A stretch of 64,000 bases of DNA from Citrus sinensis. Taxonomy: Eukaryota; Streptophyta; Magnoliopsida; Sapindales; Rutaceae. How positions within the stretch are numbered: position 1 is the first letter of the stretch; the number at the start of each line of letters is the position of its first letter. The translations under genes and the position numbers were made by a program. Below are positions 42,395-55,514 of the stretch, in pieces. The notes beneath the pieces are model-generated. The model was not told the DNA's origin. It made no database searches and saw only the letters and a program-made list of their open reading frames with translations. Location of the stretch: the NCBI RefSeq assembly GCF_022201045.2, contig NC_068562.1, positions 4,503,501 to 4,567,500 on the forward strand. The letters run 5' to 3'.

Positions 42395-45300
42395 ATGGAG
42401 AGCTATTTGCAAGAGAACTTTGGGGTGAAACCAAAACACTCTTCAACTGAAGCGTTGGAGAAATGGAGAAATTTATGCGGAGTTGTCAAGAATCCGAAAC
42501 GCAGGTTTCGGTTCACTGCCAACCTCTCCAAACGTTACGAGGCTGCCGCTATGCGCAAAACCAATCAGGTTCCTTCATACTTCACGATCGAAGTATTAAT
42601 TGTCAATTTCTTATCATGCATGCGACTTCCCAATATTTTCATTCATATTTATGAACTTATTAAAAGATCATTTGCTAATCATGATCGTTCATCATATTGG
42701 TCGTGCCATCTCATCTGGTGAGGCGTGAGGGCTATAATAATATTTCTTTTAGTAAAACTAAATTGTCATTCTGATATAGCCAAATCATGCACGATACCAA
42801 TAAATAAATAAATATATATATATATTCTCCTTCATCTTTGCCACTTTTTTAAAACTAGATTCTCTACCCTGCTAGCAAAAGATTTGTTTATGTATGCAGT
42901 ATATATATATATATATATATCCGGAAATGAATTATTTATTTATTCGTTTATGACTGGTGCTTAATTACAAATTCATCTCGCTTGATTATTTATAATTCCC
43001 CTGAACTTGAAATAATTAAGCAGCAAACCCTGCTTGAGATAAATGCCGAATGCATGAACAATCGTCAGTGGTAGAATGGGCATTCTGAGGGCTGACATGA
43101 TCTCGATCTTTGCAAGTGACTCAACATATCATATCACACTTCTTGTAGAATCTAGATTCTTCTATTTAGCATATAGTAAATATTATAGGAGCAATTCCCT
43201 GATGATGATGTAACTCATTTTTCAGAGCAGAGCAGAGCAGTGTAGGGATCATTGCTTTGAAAACTAACTTGTAATGTGTTACGAAATTCAACTTGCGGGG
43301 CTAAATTCTTTTTTCTGTTTTTACCATATGCAGGAGAAATTGCGCATTGCAGTTCTGGTTTCAAAAGCTGCCATCCAATTTCTTTTAGGTGAGTTGGCTT
43401 CTTCAAATTAACGAACTTTTACATGTATAAAAAATCTTCCTCAACCTCACCCCTCTTCATGGACTAATTGCAGGTGTGACACCAAGCGACTACAATGTAC
43501 CTGAGGAAGTCAAAGCCGCTGGTTTTCAAGTGTGCGCCGAAGAGTTGGGATCAATTACCGAAGGCCATGATGTGAAGAAACTGAAATTTCATGGTGGTGT
43601 CACTGGCATTGCTGAAAAACTATCCACATCAATCTCTGATGGGCTCACTTCCAATACTGATTTGTTCAATCGCAGACAAGAGATATATGGACTCAATCAA
43701 TTTGCTGAAAGCACTCCACGGAGTTTCTGGGTATTTGTTTGGGAAGCACTTCAGGATATGACTCTGATGATACTTGGGGCTTGTGCTTTTGTGTCCTTGA
43801 TAGTTGGCATTGTAATGGAAGGATGGCCTCACGGTGCCCACGATGGTCTTGGAATTGTTGCTAGTATCTTGTTGGTTGTGTTCGTTACAGCTACAAGCGA
43901 TTATCGCCAGTCTTTACAGTTCAAGGATCTAGACAAGGAGAAAAAGAAGATCTATGTTCAGGTCACGCGGAATGGATTCAGACAGAAATTGTCAATTTAT
44001 GATTTACTCCCTGGTGATATTGTTCATCTTGGTATCGGAGACCAGGTCCCGGCTGATGGACTTTTTGTTTCAGGATTTTCTGTGTTGATTGATGAATCAA
44101 GTTTAACGGGAGAGAGTGAGCCAGTTATGGTGAATGAAGAAAATCCTTTTATGCTTTCCGGAACCAAACTCCAAGATGGCTCGTGCAAGATGATGGTTAC
44201 GACTGTTGGAATGAGAACCCAATGGGGTAAACTGATGGCTACTCTAAGTGAAGGAGGAGATGATGAAACTCCCTTGCAAGTGAAATTGAATGGAGTGGCA
44301 ACCATTATTGGAAAGGGAGGCCTTTTCTTTGCCGTCGTGACTTTTGCTGTTTTGGTGCAAGGATTGCTCAGTCATAAACTGGGAGAAGGGAGCATCTGGA
44401 GTTGGTCGGGAGATGATGCTTTGAAACTGTTGGAATACTTCGCTGTTGCTGTGACAATTGTTGTTGTTGCAGTTCCAGAGGGGCTTCCATTAGCTGTGAC
44501 ATTGAGCCTTGCCTTCGCGATGAAGAAGATGATGAATGACAAAGCACTTGTCAGGCATCTGGCAGCTTGTGAAACAATGGGATCAGCTTCCAGTATTTGT
44601 AGTGACAAAACTGGCACACTAACAACTAATCACATGACTGTTGTGAAATCATGCATATGCATGAATGTCAAGGAAGTAAGTAAAACTGATTCTGCTTCTA
44701 GCTTGTGCTCTGAGATCCCTGATTCTGCCGTGCAACTCCTGCTACAGTCAATCTTTACCAACACTGGGGGTGAAGTTGTTGTCAACAAAGATGGAAAACG
44801 TGAGATACTGGGAACACCAACTGAGACTGCTTTATTGGAGTTTGGCCTGTCTCTTGGTGGAGATTTCCAGGCAGAGAGACAAACATCTAAAATTGTTAAA
44901 GTTGAGCCCTTCAACTCTTCAAAGAAACGGATGGGAGTGGTGCTGGAGCTCCCTGGAGGAGGCTTACGTGCCCATAGTAAAGGAGCTTCAGAAATAGTCT
45001 TATCTGGATGTGACAAGGTAGTTAATTCAACTGGTGAAGTAGTTCCTCTAGATGAAGAATCCCTTAACCATCTCAAACTTACCATTGATCAGTTTGCTAA
45101 TGAGGCTCTTCGAACTCTATGTCTTGCCTTTATGGAACTGGAGACTGGATTCTTGCCTGAAAACCCGATTCCAGTTTCTGGGTATACTTTAATTGCAATT
45201 GTGGGTATTAAGGATCCTGTTCGTCCTGGAGTCAAGGAGTCTGTTGCAGTCTGTCGTTCAGCTGGTATCACTGTAAGAATGGTTACTGGAGATAACATAA

Positions 45301-46817
45301 ACACTGCAAAGGCTATAGCAAGGGAATGTGGGATTCTTACTGATGATGGTATAGCCATTGAAGGTCCAGTTTTCAGAGAGAAGACTACAGAGGAATTGAT
45401 GGAATTAATTCCCAAAATTCAGGTACTTTTTACATTCTACTTACTAGAAAACCTTCATTCTTCATTTTGGTGCTCGATGATTAGGTAACCTTTTTTATTA
45501 TTTATTTATTTATTTTTGAAAAGATGATTAGGTCGCTTTATCTAACCAACGAGGGACTTAATGATTTTACCTGCTTTTCCAGGTGATGGCTCGATCTTCG
45601 CCTCTAGACAAGCATACATTGGTAAAGCACTTGCGAACTACATTTGATGAAGTGGTCGCCGTAACTGGTGATGGTACAAATGATGCTCCAGCACTTCATG
45701 AAGCAGATATTGGACTGGCAATGGGCATTGCTGGAACTGAGGTTAGTACACTACAAATGATTTCATAGTGAGACATAAGTCGTTAATAAACTTATCATTG
45801 GCATTTTCGTAAAGTCTGTCAGTTTTCGAATCAACTCTGAAGCTTTTCTTTGATGATAAAAAATGGCTTCCGGTTGGTGCCAATATTCAAGTAATGTAAT
45901 TCCCATATTTCAGGTGGCTAAGGAGAGTGCTGATGTTATCATTTTGGATGATAATTTCTCTACAATTGCAACAGTAGCCAAATGGGGACGTTCAGTTTAC
46001 ATAAACATTCAAAAATTTGTGCAGTTCCAGCTGACCGTCAACATAGTTGCGCTGATTGTCAATTTCTCTTCAGCTTGCTTGACTGGTAAGAAAGCACACT
46101 GCTTGTCTACCTTTTTACCCTTGAATTTGAATATTCAGCTCTTTGGTATTAAGCAGTACTCCTGATTCCTACTTATCCATTTGCATTGAACAATGTTCCA
46201 GGTAGTGCTCCCCTCACAGCTGTGCAGCTATTGTGGGTCAACATGATCATGGATACACTGGGAGCTCTTGCACTTGCAACAGAGCCACCAACTGATGAAT
46301 TAATGAAGCGTCCACCAGTCGGAAAGAGAGGGAATTTCATCAGTAATGTCATGTGGAGGAATATCTTAGGGCAGTCACTTTATCAATTTATGGTGATATC
46401 ATTGCTTCAGGCAAAAGGAAAAGCAATATTTTGGCTTGATGGCCCCGACTCTACTCTAGAACTGAACACACTTATATTCAACTCATTTGTCTTTTGTCAG
46501 GTAAACTTCTTGCAAAGATTTCTTGAGCATTCTTTGCATACTATCGATTTTCTAAGTCTGTTCATCAAATTCTGCAGATTTTCAATGAGATAAGCTCGCG
46601 GGAGATGGAGGAAATAAATGTTTTCAAAGGCATATTGGATAACTATGTTTTTGCATCTGTTCTTGGCGTCACCGTCTTCTTCCAGATCATAATTGTTGAG
46701 TTTCTGGGCACTTTTGCCAATACAACGCCTCTTACTTTGACACAGTGGTTTGCCAGCATAGTCATTGGATTCATAGGCATGCCAATTGCTGCAGGCTTAA
46801 AGACGATCCAAGTGTAA
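42395..46817 (+). CDS. ACA2: Autoinhibited Ca2+-ATPase (ACA1/ACA2 type, P2B)
   Basis: Seven exons: 42395-42568, 43334-43388, 43474-45422, 45583-45741, 45914-46085, 46202-46500 and 46578-46817. They encode 1015 aa, against about 1014 in Arabidopsis ACA2. This pump moves Ca2+ out of the cytosol using ATP. The N-terminal autoinhibitor and calmodulin site is intact ([20 protein letters not shown], residues 21-40), and Ser45 matches the inhibitory CDPK site described for ACA2. Other marks are the TGES-type actuator loop ([10 protein letters not shown]), PEGL in the fourth membrane segment, phosphorylated Asp454 in DKTGT, and hinge GDGTNDAP (755-762). The M5-M6 segments ([21 protein letters not shown]) are complete. 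ER or plastid-envelope location is as reported for ACA2 and ACA1 and is not decided by the sequence. Exon 3 alone is 1949 nt. Confidence 0.96.
42900..42920. repeat. (TA)n microsatellite in Ca2+-ATPase intron 1
   Basis: Ten TA units in the first intron, about 430 bp before the second exon. Confidence 0.9.
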
Positions 46818-47557
46818 ACCAGAAGAATTGGAGTTGCTACTTTTCAGATCATAGTAAGATGCTCACTCTCCAATCTCCATCACAAATTCTTTCTTCTTGT
46901 AATTGCAGATTCTTTATGGTTTATTAGTGCAGGAGTTTCTCCTGGCTTCATGTCTATAGGACAGTCAACTACATGAATATCTGGACCCTCATTAGTCCCA
47001 AGTATTTGTGGGATTTTTTTTTTTCGGTTTTATTTTATTTTATTTTTTTAGGAAAAAAGAGAAATTATTCCATGCAATACGGGATGAATTGTAACCGAGT
47101 ATCTACTGATAAGCAGAAGATGCTGCTGAACAATATACCGTAATTTTTAAGTTTGATTCTTTAAAGAAGCAAAGAACACGACTCCGAAGAATTGAAAGGA
47201 AAATGGCAAACATGTGCTTCTCTCTCTTCCGCTTGGCCCACCATAAATATTAAAAAAATGTTAAATATTTTCAAAAAGTTAAAACTAATGCAAAAAAAGA
47301 GAAGGAATCGATGCATGTTGCAAACAGTACAAATGTTATCCCTTATCTGTGTAAATTTTATCCTCTCATCTGACCGCCACCACAAAACCGGCCATTTTCA
47401 GATCAAAGAAAATGATCTCTTATCCCAAAAAAAAAAAAAAAAAAAAGAGCAAAAGCCACAATCTTGCAGTTTTTTTTGCGATCACCACGCCAACCGGTGG
47501 AGCCAACAAAGCCACCTCCGCCATACCATCACTATCATAGCCAAAGGTCCCATTTGA

Positions 47558-47584
<27 letters not shown>
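47558..47584. repeat. (CT)n microsatellite
   Basis: About 13 uninterrupted CT units. Confidence 0.9.
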
Positions 47585-47588
<4 letters not shown>

Positions 47589-49399
47589 GTACATACTTTC
47601 TCCCTCTCATTTTCCTTCCATGGAGGAACTGTTTGTATTCATTAATTTGGAAGTTTGATTTTGTTTAATACTCTTATTTTTGGTTTTTTAATTATTATTT
47701 AATTGAATTTGATAAAAATCCTTGTAAATTTAAAATACAATAGTATGGAAGAGCTGAGCTGAAGGGCAGATTTGGAAAGTCTACTTACTGTTGTATTTAT
47801 TTGGATGGGAATAGCGGTAGGAGACTAGGAGTCATATACAGACTTATCAAAACCTTAGATATAAAATTTAAAACTTAAATAGATTTATATATACAACAAG
47901 GTTGTGTTTTTATTCTTATTTTGGCCTGTTAGGGTCTTAATTGCCAATATTTATCCCACTAGTAGGATTAAGTTGTACTTCCCCGATCTCAAACTTATTG
48001 ATTATGGGTGAGGTTGTGTTATCAACTGAAAAGAAAGACAAAAAAAGGTTAAGGAGTTCCACCGATACATAGTGGGTTTATATTTACTAATGTAGGCTAA
48101 TTGGATCATACTGAAAAAATAGAGGGATTCAACCCATTTGTTGAAATATTGGCTGACTGTGGTAGTTCTATAGTGTTTGAGGACTGTTTAGTCATGTTTC
48201 ATGTAATTATATATGTGTAAAGAATTTAGAAATTATGAATTAACCTTTTTTTTAAGTTTGTGATATGAATATGATTGTCATGTGCTGTTATGTTACTCAT
48301 GCTTCCTAAATTTTTATGTATGTTTGTTTGCACTTTCTTAGCATTGTTTGGTTTACATTTTTGGATATAAGCACTTTAATGAGTAATATTTTGATCAAAT
48401 CTGCTAAAAGTAGGGATTTCTTTCTCACATTCCTAATGCAGTATTAGCAAACTCCTATCAAGTCTTCTCGTAGAAGAGGCCACAAATAAAAAAGCTTTAA
48501 TTTGCTACGTGCTATTGATCAAAAGTCTCTGCGAGGAATCAAGTTGTAGCCGTGTGAGGTAAGACAGGAAATTTCTTAACCACGACCAAAGTTAGGCATC
48601 AGCGTGCCGGAATAGGATGCTTGGAATTTGAATTTGAGGGCAAAATTCTCCACACAATAAACAAAATTTGTCTACATACGAGGACGAAGTTGCCTCTTTA
48701 ATTAAACACCCGTGCGAGATGAGACAAGAATCTTGTTAGCCTTGACCAAGAAATTAAGATACATCACACATATGCAACACATTGGCCTCAAAACTCAAAA
48801 GCCTATGAATAATGATGATCTCTCTTACGACAAGCCATGTGGTGTTTGAAATCAGTGTTCTTATCATATCCTTTTACTCTTACACATGCCAAGAAGAGCA
48901 CAAACGCCTTAAAACTACTGTAGATACCTAAAACCCTAACCTAACCGCCAACCTTTGCATTTAGGCTAAATTTAGCTTGCAGCCCTTCGATTTCTCTCGA
49001 TTTAATTACATCGTATCACCAACCATCATGAATATCGCCCAGCTAGGCGTTAAAGCATTTCTCAACACGAGAAACAGATATATTATTTGATGAGCCTTTG
49101 CCAATTGCCATATGCCCACCGTCTGTTTGGCATACAAATGAGATTTGACTTTTTGTGGAAACTTATTCATGGCAAACGTAATATTATCATTTAATGTTCT
49201 ATCACTCTTTGCTTTTATTGTAGAGCTTTAATGTTTTTTAGAAATCACGGAGTTTTCGACTAATAACTTTATCAAACAACAGGTGGTTTCATTCTTTTAA
49301 TTTTTTTTTCTCCACCTAACAAGAGGAAATAGCGTTTTAGGCAACAAGAAAATATATATAAGGTTTTAGGAATCAACCTATGATAGTAGGAGTGATGTT

Positions 49400-49805
49400 A
49401 ATAGGTTCATTTTAGTTTTCTCAAGAACCAAACCAAACCAATCTTGATCGGTTCGAGAATTTATGAACCAAATGTGAACCAAACTTAGGAAGAGAATTGA
49501 ACCGAAATAATAATTCGGTTTGGTTCTTAAGTTTGGTTTGGTTCAAAAAGTTTAATATTTTTTTAATTTTATATTAACCAAATTTTTAGACTTTTCACCA
49601 AAATTTGATCTTTTTTTTCAGTCCAATTCAATTGTAATCATTAATTATTTATGTTTACAAAAAATTGATAAAAAATGATTTTATAACGAAAAGAAGTATT
49701 GTATGTATTAGCCACTGAAAAACTGATCGATTCAGTTCTTATTACATAGTTCGAACCAAACCGACATTTTTCCAATTTGGTTCAGACAAAACCGAATAGC
49801 AACCC
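49400..49805. mobile_element. Degenerate element with CGGTTTGGTT subterminal repeats
   Basis: Both ends are dense in GGTTTGGTTC and its complement GAACCAAACC, with the two arms partly inverted (49420-49560 and 49740-49800) around an AT-rich core. Such arrays are typical of the ends of non-autonomous plant hAT-like elements. Exact ends and target duplications could not be fixed. Confidence 0.4.
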
Positions 49806-50441
49806 TATAGCAAAGCATGCGGTGGCAAGTATTAGCCTTAATCTTACTGATTTGCGGCAGTAAAACTGCATTTGTTTATCGATAAGAATGAAAGGCAATT
49901 GGAATTTTTTCAGGCCTCGTATTTTTGGCAGCCGCTGCATGGAAGGATCGTGAAAAGAAAAGTCCCTTTACAGCTGGACAAAGAAATGATATTTCTGTGA
50001 TCCAAATTCGTTTATGGCAATAGCATCATCTTCTTTGCATTCGTTTGAAATTTTGATTTGCATATATGCAGACTCCTTTGGCTCTACACATGCCTTTCTC
50101 CTGCAAATTGAAAAGAGCCTTCTGAAACCGTGTAGGGACACAGAGTGTTTGGCCATGGATCTTTTGGCATTAATGCGTTACTTACAGATTTGAGCCAAAT
50201 TCTAATAGAAGGAAGATTTTCAAATTTTTTGCCTTCTACTATTTGTATTTATGCTTTATATACATATGACTGTGCAAGAAGAGCATATTTTGTAGATCAA
50301 AGCATCACAGACTACACCGACTAGCTAAGGCAGAGAGAGAGAGAAGCTGAACTCCGAACACACAAACTAATCTAGACACACTCACACAAGTACGTGATGA
50401 TCAAAGCAGTTCCTGAGTTGGGAACTAGCTCATGATCACGA

Positions 50442-53400
50442 TCAGATGAGGCTAAAGTTGCCTGAGAGACGCTCGAGACGAGACCACAACAAGTTCCCTA
50501 GCGAAAATTTTGGTCTATCATCCAAGCTGCCGCCGCCGCTGCTGCTTCTACTAAGACTTACTGAAGAAGTTTGAGAAGTTCGATTAGAGGATTTATTAAC
50601 CACCAAGACGGATCCCCCAATCTCTTGTTTCAGAAGTTCCACAGTACGCTGATTCACATCATGCCCCGAAGCATCCATAACATAGAATGAACCGGTTGCT
50701 TTCTCTCCGTTTGTTCCGATCTCAGCCATGGATACTGAGAGTCCATTTTCGCGGAAGGCTCGTGTAACGTCTGAGAGCAGTCCCATTCGATTTTGAGTAC
50801 AAATCTCTAGCCTCAAACCCTGCTGCACAAAAGTACTTAAATCGCGAGTCATGCACGGAGGGAATGCTTGTAAATTAAGCATGAGCAGCAGAGTTTTATT
50901 ATTACGTGAACTATATGTATAGACACACATACATGTGAAACTCTCCGCTCAATTGCAGCAATCAGGCACTGGGTTAGCTTTTGCCTTTGGCTTTCTGTGT
51001 CCAAAGTGCAGCCATCCGTCTGCCTTATAAAATACTCCTGCCATTTCAGCATTCAAACAAAACATCAACAATAGCTAGCTCAACATGAAAAAGGCTAATA
51101 TGACTGACTGAACAAATTTTATCTTTCTCTGTGAAGATGAATATTCCCGGTACGTACCTGATCGGCGAAACAGCCCTTTGAGCTAATTGCAGCATGGAAC
51201 ACTACATACTGCAAATCAGTCAATGCACATAGAGTATCAAACAACAGCTTTGGCCTATCTACACATTTAATGTTCACTACCGAGTATCCTTTCTCTTTGC
51301 AACTGTCTATCAACACATGGGTCCGAGTACACCCATTCCAATGGCCAGCACCACCATCGCAGCCCCGACACAGCTCGTAGTCCCGGTCGGCGTACATCAA
51401 CTGGTGGAGACGCCGCTCCGTGTGGGTCCGACCGGGCATGGGAGTGGTTAGCCTCACACTCCTTGTCTCCCCTTCCCCATGATGGGCCCCAACCACAATC
51501 TCTAGTTGGTCTTCTACGTGGGCCAGCATCTCTGGGGCTGTGATGGGCCTGCCTTCCAACCCATCTTCTATGTAAAATATGCACGCGGCCCTTGTCTTGT
51601 GGGTCCATGCCACGGCAGCAGGCACGTGGCATCCTAACTCGTAAAGCACGGCTGATATTTCGGACATTAGACCCGGTCGATCCACCCCAGTCACCTCTAA
51701 GGCCGTGTTTTCGGTTGATACGTGCCGTGGTCTAACATCTCTTTTGAGACATTTTTGTACTTCATTTGATGCCCCTCCTCCTCTTCTGCTAGCGCACAGC
51801 GCCTGCAAGTAATCATTGTTTATATGCATATATATAAATAAGCGTCTCTTTTTGAAAAATATACATATATATTTTTAAGAAATTAAATACTAAAAATAAT
51901 AATAAACACAGAGAGAGTTTTTTTTTTTTTTTCGAGAGGGGGAACCTGTTGAATGTAAAGAATGAGGGTTTCATCAGTGAGTTTGTTTCCGAGCTGGTCT
52001 GTCACGTGGAAGACTGAATGCCATCATGCAATCAAAACAAACCCACATGAGTTAGCCACAGAACCATCGTGGGTACGTGATTCATCTATAGCTCATAAAT
52101 TAGTTCATAAAGTAATTTAAATTCTGTTTTCTGTAAAATATAAAAATAAAATATCCGGATATAAATAAATGCACGCACATACTAGGTGAGTAAGGTGATG
52201 TAAAGAGGGAAGTTGATCGAGTGCTTACCATCCATGAACCATCCACCATCAGAGGAAATGTATGATTTTGATATCACGAGTTCAAGATCTGTCAAGACTT
52301 GGACCATCTCTAGCAGAATCCCGTGCTTGTTTGCGCTATCAACCTATTATTATCATGTATATATATTTTTTTTTAAAAAAAAAGTCATTATAGATCGTGA
52401 TACAGGTTGTTTCAGATCATGAAAATTACTGATTCATCGTATGCGCTATGTGTATAATAAATAAGGAATGGAGCCCGTGAAAACTTTCAAATTAGATGTC
52501 AACATCCCAGTTTCAAAAGCCGAGTTAGATAGCAACTGGGCAAAGTTATATGAAAACTGCGTCAGTCATAATCACAATATAATGAAAACTGCGTCTGTCG
52601 TCTTTACATCTAATATAATACAATATAATGATATCACTCTTTCATGGTTGGTTTGTATTCAACTAGATTACGCATTTGGTTAGGTTGGCAGGCAATAGTT
52701 GTTTTGATGTAAACGAAATCAAAGTATTTTACACGAATAGCTACCTTCTCCTAAACATTACCACCATGCAAACAACACAACTGCTGCCTGGCAGCTGCTG
52801 CCCTCCCTTCCCTGACATTCAAAAGCTAAGAAAATAATCTCTGCTAACTGTCATAAGCTTTTGGTTTCTTTCATCTTGCTCTTTTTATTTGATACATTAA
52901 TTTTAAAAGAAAAAAAATGATTTCTATTAATGGCGCTGCAGGCCACAAATCACTCACTTTTTTCCGCCTCGTAACTTCCACTCATAATAGCGGAGTATGG
53001 GAAAGTAGTGAGGGACTGATTCATTTATTATTATATTAACTTAATCAGAATCATTAATTAATTAAACGATTGGTTAATGACTATCTAGGGTTACAACCAG
53101 CAACCGTAATCTTGATGAAATGCGTGCCTGGTATCTTTCTAAAGTTAATTCACACATGAGACATTACATCTATGGTGGAATCTCCAACAACTAGGGACCC
53201 ACTATTAAACTCAAAATATTAGAAGTAAATAAATAAAATTATCGGGAAGTTTAAAATGTTCAATACTCAGCTACCAACAACAGGCACATTTAAATGAATT
53301 GATTTGTAGCACCATATATAAGAATAATGTATTAATCATTTATTGTTCTAACCTTAACAAGCGTGCAGTCTTGGTATGCGTCATTATCAATACAAACCCT

Positions 53401-53610
53401 GCAAATTAAAAAAAATGATTTGCGTCTAATCAAATATCATGCATCAAAGGTTAAATAGTATGTCATTGAAAATCTGGAAAAGGAAAATGAAAATAGAAAA
53501 AAAGAGGATAAGAGAAAAAGAAGATTATTATGATACCTGGGAGGGTGAATTCTTTCGATGAGAGATTCAAATTCGGGGTCGATGTAAGGCTGATAAGGGA
53601 TTATTTCCAT
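50442..53610 (-). CDS. ACR1: ACT-domain-repeat protein, probably ACR1
   Basis: Seven exons in transcript order: 53537-53610, 53353-53398, 52229-52343, 51946-52013, 51158-51802, 50933-51037 and 50442-50819. They encode 476 aa. Four ACT modules can be followed: about residues 37-80 ([39 protein letters not shown]), 120-160 ([20 protein letters not shown]), 255-300 ([20 protein letters not shown]) and 355-400 ([28 protein letters not shown]). The family resembles the regulatory ends of bacterial GlnD but has no catalytic domain, so an amino-acid-sensing role is proposed rather than shown. The start [20 protein letters not shown] is the one I associate with ACR1 rather than ACR3 or ACR4. The C-terminus has Ser-rich and Gly-rich stretches. 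Upstream transcribed leader exons may lie between 54.2 and 54.6 kb. Confidence 0.9.
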
Positions 53611-55514
53611 TTTCTTGATTAGAAGAGCTTCAAGTTTGGTTCATAGGGAAGGGCGTGGAGCTTTTGTAAACACCACAGAAGGCTGCATATATGCACGAAC
53701 TTAATTGATAACTTATTAATTGCATATTGAGTATAATATTCAAAACACAAGACAGATATTAATGTTGGACTTGCATGAGGCAGAGAAGATAAGCGAGCGG
53801 CGTCTGCTTGTTTCGTAATTTAAGTAATTAATATGATATGATCTTCCAAAGGCAACTGTGTAGAAATTTCTCAAGTTCTATATAGCTTACTATTTCTTCA
53901 ATATCAAGAATACAAGAAATTATATATCAAGAAGTTTTTGAGTCCAACTTGAATTCTGATGTTTTTGGATTAGAAAACTAGTTTAACAAGGCAGGAAATT
54001 TCCTTCAAAATGTTTTTTTTTATTTTCTATGCATTGTTATGATAGAGAAAATAAGCGAGGAAACAGCTGCAGAATTCCGTACAAATTAATTTGATTATTT
54101 GGTACGCCGATTCATATTCATGTTTCTTCAGAAAGAAGAAGAGTGGTTTTTAATAAACAAAAGGAATCAAGTGAAATAATATATATATATCAACAAAATC
54201 CCATTCGAATTGATTATACGAATTTAGACATAGGATGAATAATTGATAAGGCAAATTAAAGCACCTTTGATCGTTTAAGTTCTTGAAAACTCCATTATTG
54301 ATAGCCGACGTTGAACAATAAATATTCTAAAACGAAAAGTAAATATCAGAAGTATGATTTAAATACACATAAAACAAATACCTTTGAATTAATCGAGTTT
54401 AATTTGCACGAATGGTATTCACTAAGCTGAAGAAGAAATTCAGGAAAGCTTCTTTTGTCGGCTGATATTATCAGAATCGGATGTGGGAAACGCGTAAGAC
54501 CAAACTGTGCTGAATACGGAAAGGTTCCGAGTATAGAACGTTTTGATGGTAGCGGAAATACTCACAGCCGAAACAAATGGAGAGTCATTATAACAGAAAA
54601 TGCTCTACCCAAACGGGGAAATGAAAACAACTCCACCTCTTTTGTTTTTGCCCTTTTTTTTATTAATTTTTTTCCTTTTGTTTTCCAAAATATATGAGAA
54701 GAGTTAAATACAAAGACAACCAGAAAACATAAAACACACTCTCTCTCTCTTATACTTCTTAACTTTTAGTAAAAATTAGGAGAATACGAGGACGCGTTGG
54801 CGCAGGTTTGAAGAGTTAGACTTTCGATGCCAGCTTGCCACGTATGCAACATGCGTCCTCCAAGTGGCTGGTTATCAGAATTTGCATGCTATCGAACTGC
54901 GGCGGCTCGCGGTCTCCAACTTCGGGTTCACATCACAACCACAAGGAGAAGGTGTCCTATTTTTAAGAGGGGATTTAGGAAGCGTGATTGATTTATGTAC
55001 GTATTTATCATTCTTGTTGCACTGTTTACCTAGTCAAAGCTTTTCCGCAAGATGTGAGTCGGGGCTTTGTGGACCCCACGCTTGAAGCTGAAGTGGCAAT
55101 GTCATGGTGGGGTATGTGTCCTGATCTTACCTGCGATGTTGGACATCGAGTTCGGATTTCGTAATTATTCAGCTTTGACTTCTATCTGAAGCTAGTATTT
55201 GTAATTTTATGTATGTTCCTGATTCCCTCTAAAATAACTTTGATCTTTCTGGTTGGGTTTGGATAATTCTAGCTTACTTTTGTAAATCAAACTTTTTCAT
55301 CTCTTCTATAGTGGGTACTATAGGGATTATGTTTATTAGAACAATAACCTTGAAACGTACAGTTACTAGTATTAAATTACTTTAATCAATTACTGAAGAG
55401 ATAATGTGTACAATAAATCGATCGAAATATGTGGATTATGGAAAGAGATAGAGGCGGTATTGTCAATGTCTAAAGATTTTATTAATCTCTTGTATTATAT
55501 AATATTGAACAAAT

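Larger units (their letters stand above)
46818..50441. other. Spacer, no gene; CT microsatellite and a decayed element
   Basis: About 3.6 kb between the converging Ca2+-ATPase and ACR genes. It contains the Ca2+-ATPase 3'UTR, an A run at 47428-47446, a CT tract (47558-47584) and a CGGTTTGGTT-rich element (49400-49805). Open frames of up to 121 codons near 47.2-47.5 kb run through the homopolymer and are not credible. Confidence 0.55.

Noticed and set aside
43061-43130. tRNA-like start (TCAGTGGTAGAATGGGCATTC)
   Set aside because: It resembles the D-arm of a tRNA, but no acceptor stem, anticodon arm or T-loop could be paired, and it lies in an intron of the Ca2+-ATPase gene.
47192-47557. 121-codon frame
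   Set aside because: It reads through an 18-base A run giving a poly-Lys stretch and has no family resemblance.
54455-54697. 80-codon frame with a less AT-rich start
   Set aside because: No homologous family was recognised. The segment is better explained, if anything, as a leader exon of the minus-strand ACR gene, and it ends in a T-rich run.
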